From Peptostreptococcaceae bacterium (GTDB taxonomy: Bacteria; Bacillota_A; Clostridia; Peptostreptococcales; Acidaminobacteraceae), in NCBI GenBank assembly GCA_013619035.1, contig JABXKX010000227.1, positions 1 through 7,566 of the forward strand: DNA of 7,566 nt, written 5' to 3'. A program made the position numbers and the translations under genes. Shown piece after piece: positions 5,297-7,566 of the stretch (positions within the stretch are counted from its first letter, which is position 1; every line of letters begins with the position of its first letter). The notes under the pieces were generated by a model. It saw only the letters and a program-made list of their open reading frames with translations, was not told where the DNA came from and did not search any database.

Positions 5297-6259
5297 TTAA
5301 GATATATATTTAACATGACTGATGATGTTTTCATCAAAGTTAAACCGTATATTTTGATGGATGCTTATAGAAGTATTAGATTTAGAAAGTTGTTCACAAA
5401 TAATTTCTTTATCATGCCATAAAAGCCCAAGCCGTGTGATACGTCCTAAGTATTCTTGCCATAAGACTTTTCCTTCGTAACGGCCCTTTGGATCAATGAG
5501 GATGTGTTCTGGTCTAAAAACTTCCACTGCATTTGGGGAGTCTAATATATTCGCAATACCCATAAAAGAAGCAACAAAAGGTGAGTTTGGTTGTGTGTAG
5601 ATTTCTTCTGGTGTACCAATTTGTAAGACTTCACCTTCGTTCATGACAACAATACGATCTGAAATAGCCATGGCTTCTTCTTGATCATGAGTAACATAAA
5701 TGGTTGTAATACCAGAAGATTGTTGCAAGAATCGAATTTCTCTACGCATTTGCACTCTTAAATGTTGATCTAAGTTACTGAGAGGTTCGTCAAATAATAA
5801 CACAGAAGGCTTTAAAACCATAGCACGAGCTAAAGCAACACGTTGTTGTTGTCCGCCGCTTAAAGATTGAACCGATCTATTTTCAAAGCCTGATAAGCCA
5901 ACTGTTTCTAACATGTTTAAACCGATTTCAAGTTGTTTTGAACGAGATTTAACAGTGGATTTGATACCATAAAGAACATTTTCAAGAACTGTCATATGAG
6001 GGAACAAAGCATAACTTTGAAACACCATAGCAACATCTCTCTTTTGTGGCGTCATGTTACTGACGTCGAGTGTATCAAATAACAGCTTGCCTTCTTGAAG
6101 AGGTATAAGCCCTGCAAGAAGTCTTAATAAAGTGGTTTTACCACAACCGGACGGTCCTAATATTGTGATGAGTTCACCTGAATTCACCTCTAGATTTAAT
6201 TGTTGAATAATGGGAGTATCTCCATATGAAAAATGAATGTCTTTACATTGAATATGCAT
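5297..6259 (-). CDS. ABC importer ATP-binding protein with C-terminal TOBE-like domain
   Basis: A 320-residue cytoplasmic ATPase. Motifs are complete: Walker A GPSGCGKT (35-42), Q-loop Gln81, signature LSGGQQQR (133-140), Walker B VLLFDEP (153-159), D-loop SNLD (161-164) and switch His191 in YVTHDQEEAM. After about residue 235 comes a TOBE-like region with VFRPEHILI (247-255) and GKVLWQEYLGRITRL (263-277). This is the layout of the FbpC/PotA/CysA/PhnT class of importers; the substrate is not readable. The start is set at 6259 rather than the upstream ATG at 6283, because AAGGCGG (complement of 6265-6271) lies 5 nt before it, and it overlaps the permease stop as TAATG, a classic coupled junction. 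The MHIQCKDIHFSYG beginning also fits the family better. It closes the minus-strand operon. Confidence 0.9.
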   Translation of the reverse strand: MHIQCKDIHFSYGDTPIIQQLNLEVNSGELITILGPSGCGKTTLLRLLAGLIPLQEGKLLFDTLDVSNMTPQKRDVAMVFQSYALFPHMTVLENVLYGIKSTVKSRSKQLEIGLNMLETVGLSGFENRSVQSLSGGQQQRVALARAMVLKPSVLLFDEPLSNLDQHLRVQMRREIRFLQQSSGITTIYVTHDQEEAMAISDRIVVMNEGEVLQIGTPEEIYTQPNSPFVASFMGIANILDSPNAVEVFRPEHILIDPKGRYEGKVLWQEYLGRITRLGLLWHDKEIICEQLSKSNTSISIHQNIRFNFDENIISHVKYIS

Positions 6260-7566
6260 TATAACCGCCTTATCATAAACCATTCTCTAAATTGAATGAT
6301 TACTTTAAAAAGTGCCATAACAATTAACATCACCATAGAAAGTGATAAAGCCATTGCAGAAGCTAAGCCACGATCACTACTGGTGATAATCTGAAAAATC
6401 TGTTGTACAGCCACTTTGTTTATTGGAAGAAGCAAAAATATTATTGCACCAAGAGTTGTCATAGTTGATGAAAATACTTTCATAAAAGTCACTTCATAAG
6501 CTGGCATTAGTAAAGGCAAACTCACTGTAAAAAAGGTTTTTATTTTTGATGCACCTAATGTGTAAGCCGCTTTTTCTAAATCCGGGTTCTGATGACTTAA
6601 CAGTGCGGTACCAGTTCTTAAACCGATGTTCATGTATCGATAAATACATATGATATAAACTATACTGGATGTCCCCATCAGTAAAATACCTTTAAAGGAT
6701 GTTAACCAAAATCTTCCTACTCCAAAAATCGGATACTTAAAAGTCACCAAATAACCAATACCAAAAAGAATACCAGGTACTGCTGCAGGTAAGGTAATGA
6801 AAGAATCTAAAAGCTTATGACCACGATGTTTTTGCTGATTGATCCAATAAGCACTGAGAATACCCAAAAATGAACTGATAAGACCAACACCAAGTGAGAG
6901 TTTGACACTATTGATAAACGGTGTCCATTCTCTGTTATTAAGGTTTTTAAAATGTGTCAGAGTTAAAGTATAATCATAACCCCAGTGTTCTGTAAATGCT
7001 CCGATTATAATGAATCCTATTTTAAGTATATAAAAGCTGGTAATGAGACAAGTGATTGCAATTAATGGCCACTTTACAACTTTTGAAACTTTGATATATT
7101 CAATGTCTTCTTGATTGAGTTTGGAGTCCCAGTATTTCTTTTGACTCAAATATTTCTTTTGAATTAAAAAGACAATCAAACAAGGAACCAATAATAAAAC
7201 ACCATAAATGGAAGCTGTTTTTAAATCGTACAGTCCGGTGATTTGAATGTATAGGTTTGAGCTTAAGGTCTGAAAAGGTCCCCCTATAATAAGTGGGGTA
7301 GTGAAGTCGGCCATTGAGGCTAAAAAAATCAAGAGCATACCATTAAGAATATCCGGTTTAAGTAATGGGAAGGTAATGTCTTTTAGTATCTTGAATTCTG
7401 AAATGCCCATGGTACGAGCAGCCGCTTCATAAGAAACTTGTGTGTTTTTGATCCCACGACTAATAACCAAATAACCTAGAGTTGTCAAACCGATAACCTG
7501 CATCGCAAAAACACCATAATAACCATAAGGACTTATGTTAAGTCCAAGGAGTTCATGAGTAATCAG
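6259..7566 (-). CDS. Fused ABC importer permease, 5'-truncated by the window
   Basis: The frame is open to the window edge, giving the C-terminal 435 residues of a protein typically about 550 long; the ATG at 7503 is internal, because the upstream residues (ELLGLNISPYGYYGVFA) read as membrane-protein sequence. Two EAA cytoplasmic loops are visible, one near fragment residue 47 (EAAARTMGISEF) and one near 331 (KAAYTLGASKIK). The gene therefore encodes two fused permease domains, as in FbpB-type transporters. About nine to ten hydrophobic segments remain. DFTTPLIIGGPF and STMTTLGAIIFLLLP resemble ferric-iron and 2-aminoethylphosphonate permeases. It pairs with the ATPase that follows with a one-base overlap; the substrate-binding protein is presumably encoded beyond base 7566. 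Substrate class is only a guess. Confidence 0.87.
   Translation of the reverse strand: MITHELLGLNISPYGYYGVFAMQVIGLTTLGYLVISRGIKNTQVSYEAAARTMGISEFKILKDITFPLLKPDILNGMLLIFLASMADFTTPLIIGGPFQTLSSNLYIQITGLYDLKTASIYGVLLLVPCLIVFLIQKKYLSQKKYWDSKLNQEDIEYIKVSKVVKWPLIAITCLITSFYILKIGFIIIGAFTEHWGYDYTLTLTHFKNLNNREWTPFINSVKLSLGVGLISSFLGILSAYWINQQKHRGHKLLDSFITLPAAVPGILFGIGYLVTFKYPIFGVGRFWLTSFKGILLMGTSSIVYIICIYRYMNIGLRTGTALLSHQNPDLEKAAYTLGASKIKTFFTVSLPLLMPAYEVTFMKVFSSTMTTLGAIIFLLLPINKVAVQQIFQIITSSDRGLASAMALSLSMVMLIVMALFKVIIQFREWFMIRRL
6265..6271 (-). promoter_or_regulatory. Ribosome binding site deciding the ATPase start
   Basis: On the minus strand AAGGCGG stands 5 nt before the ATG at 6259, within the last codons of the permease. 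The alternative start at 6283 would lie upstream of this site and overlap the permease by 25 nt. Confidence 0.7.

Noticed and set aside
1..7566. CRISPR arrays, insertion sequences, tRNA or rRNA genes, phage genes
   Set aside because: No repeat-spacer pattern, transposase-like frame, tRNA-like cloverleaf or rRNA sequence was seen on either strand; coding density leaves no gene-free stretch over 300 bases.

Overview
The window is AT-rich bacterial DNA with strong Shine-Dalgarno sequences, tightly packed genes, AGA/TTA/GGT-rich codon use and tryptophan encoded by TGG (no in-frame TGA). This fits a low-GC Firmicute (Bacillota) or a relative that uses the standard code, such as the Acholeplasma/Izemoplasma side of the phylum. 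The exact taxon cannot be read from this stretch.

Positions 2-5160 (+ strand) carry one apparent operon of eight genes. In order they are an amidohydrolase of the EF_0837/COG3964 type (5' end off the window), a stand-alone PRD-domain protein, a small glycine-rich 'SFCGS' protein (EF_0830 type), a small soluble DUF4312 protein, two polytopic membrane proteins (DUF4311 and DUF4310), a DgaE-type PLP-dependent ammonia lyase, and a DgaF-type 2-keto-3-deoxy-6-phosphogluconate (KDGP) aldolase. I recognise this as the conserved but functionally undefined cluster known from Enterococcus faecalis (EF_0829-EF_0839) and Aeromonas hydrophila (AHA_3910-AHA_3917). The last two enzymes are the end of the D-glucosaminate pathway: a 2-amino-2-deoxy-sugar acid 6-phosphate is deaminated to KDGP, then cleaved to pyruvate and glyceraldehyde 3-phosphate. 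The amidohydrolase could remove an N-acyl or related cap.

What is missing is as telling as what is present. In Salmonella the DgaE/DgaF substrate is imported and phosphorylated by a mannose-family PTS. Here there is no recognisable PTS component and no sugar kinase. In that place stand DUF4310, DUF4311, DUF4312 and the SFCGS protein, next to a PRD module, a domain normally tied to PTS phosphorylation. The best candidate for undescribed biology is therefore an uncharacterised uptake system, possibly phosphorylating. The SFCGS protein also resembles the ribose-5-phosphate isomerase B/LacA family along its whole length, with the catalytic-type cysteine kept and the two catalytic histidines replaced.

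Positions 5161-5296 form a convergent intergenic region with three successive stem-loops. One is a clear terminator for the + strand operon, and another is a 19-bp perfect inverted repeat placed to end the opposing transcript.

Positions 5297-7566 (- strand) hold the 3' part of an unrelated ABC importer operon. It has a fused two-domain permease (5' end off the window) and, overlapping it by one base, an ATPase with a C-terminal TOBE-like domain. They look like the ferric-iron/2-aminoethylphosphonate/thiamine/polyamine class; the substrate cannot be fixed without the binding protein, which is not in the window.
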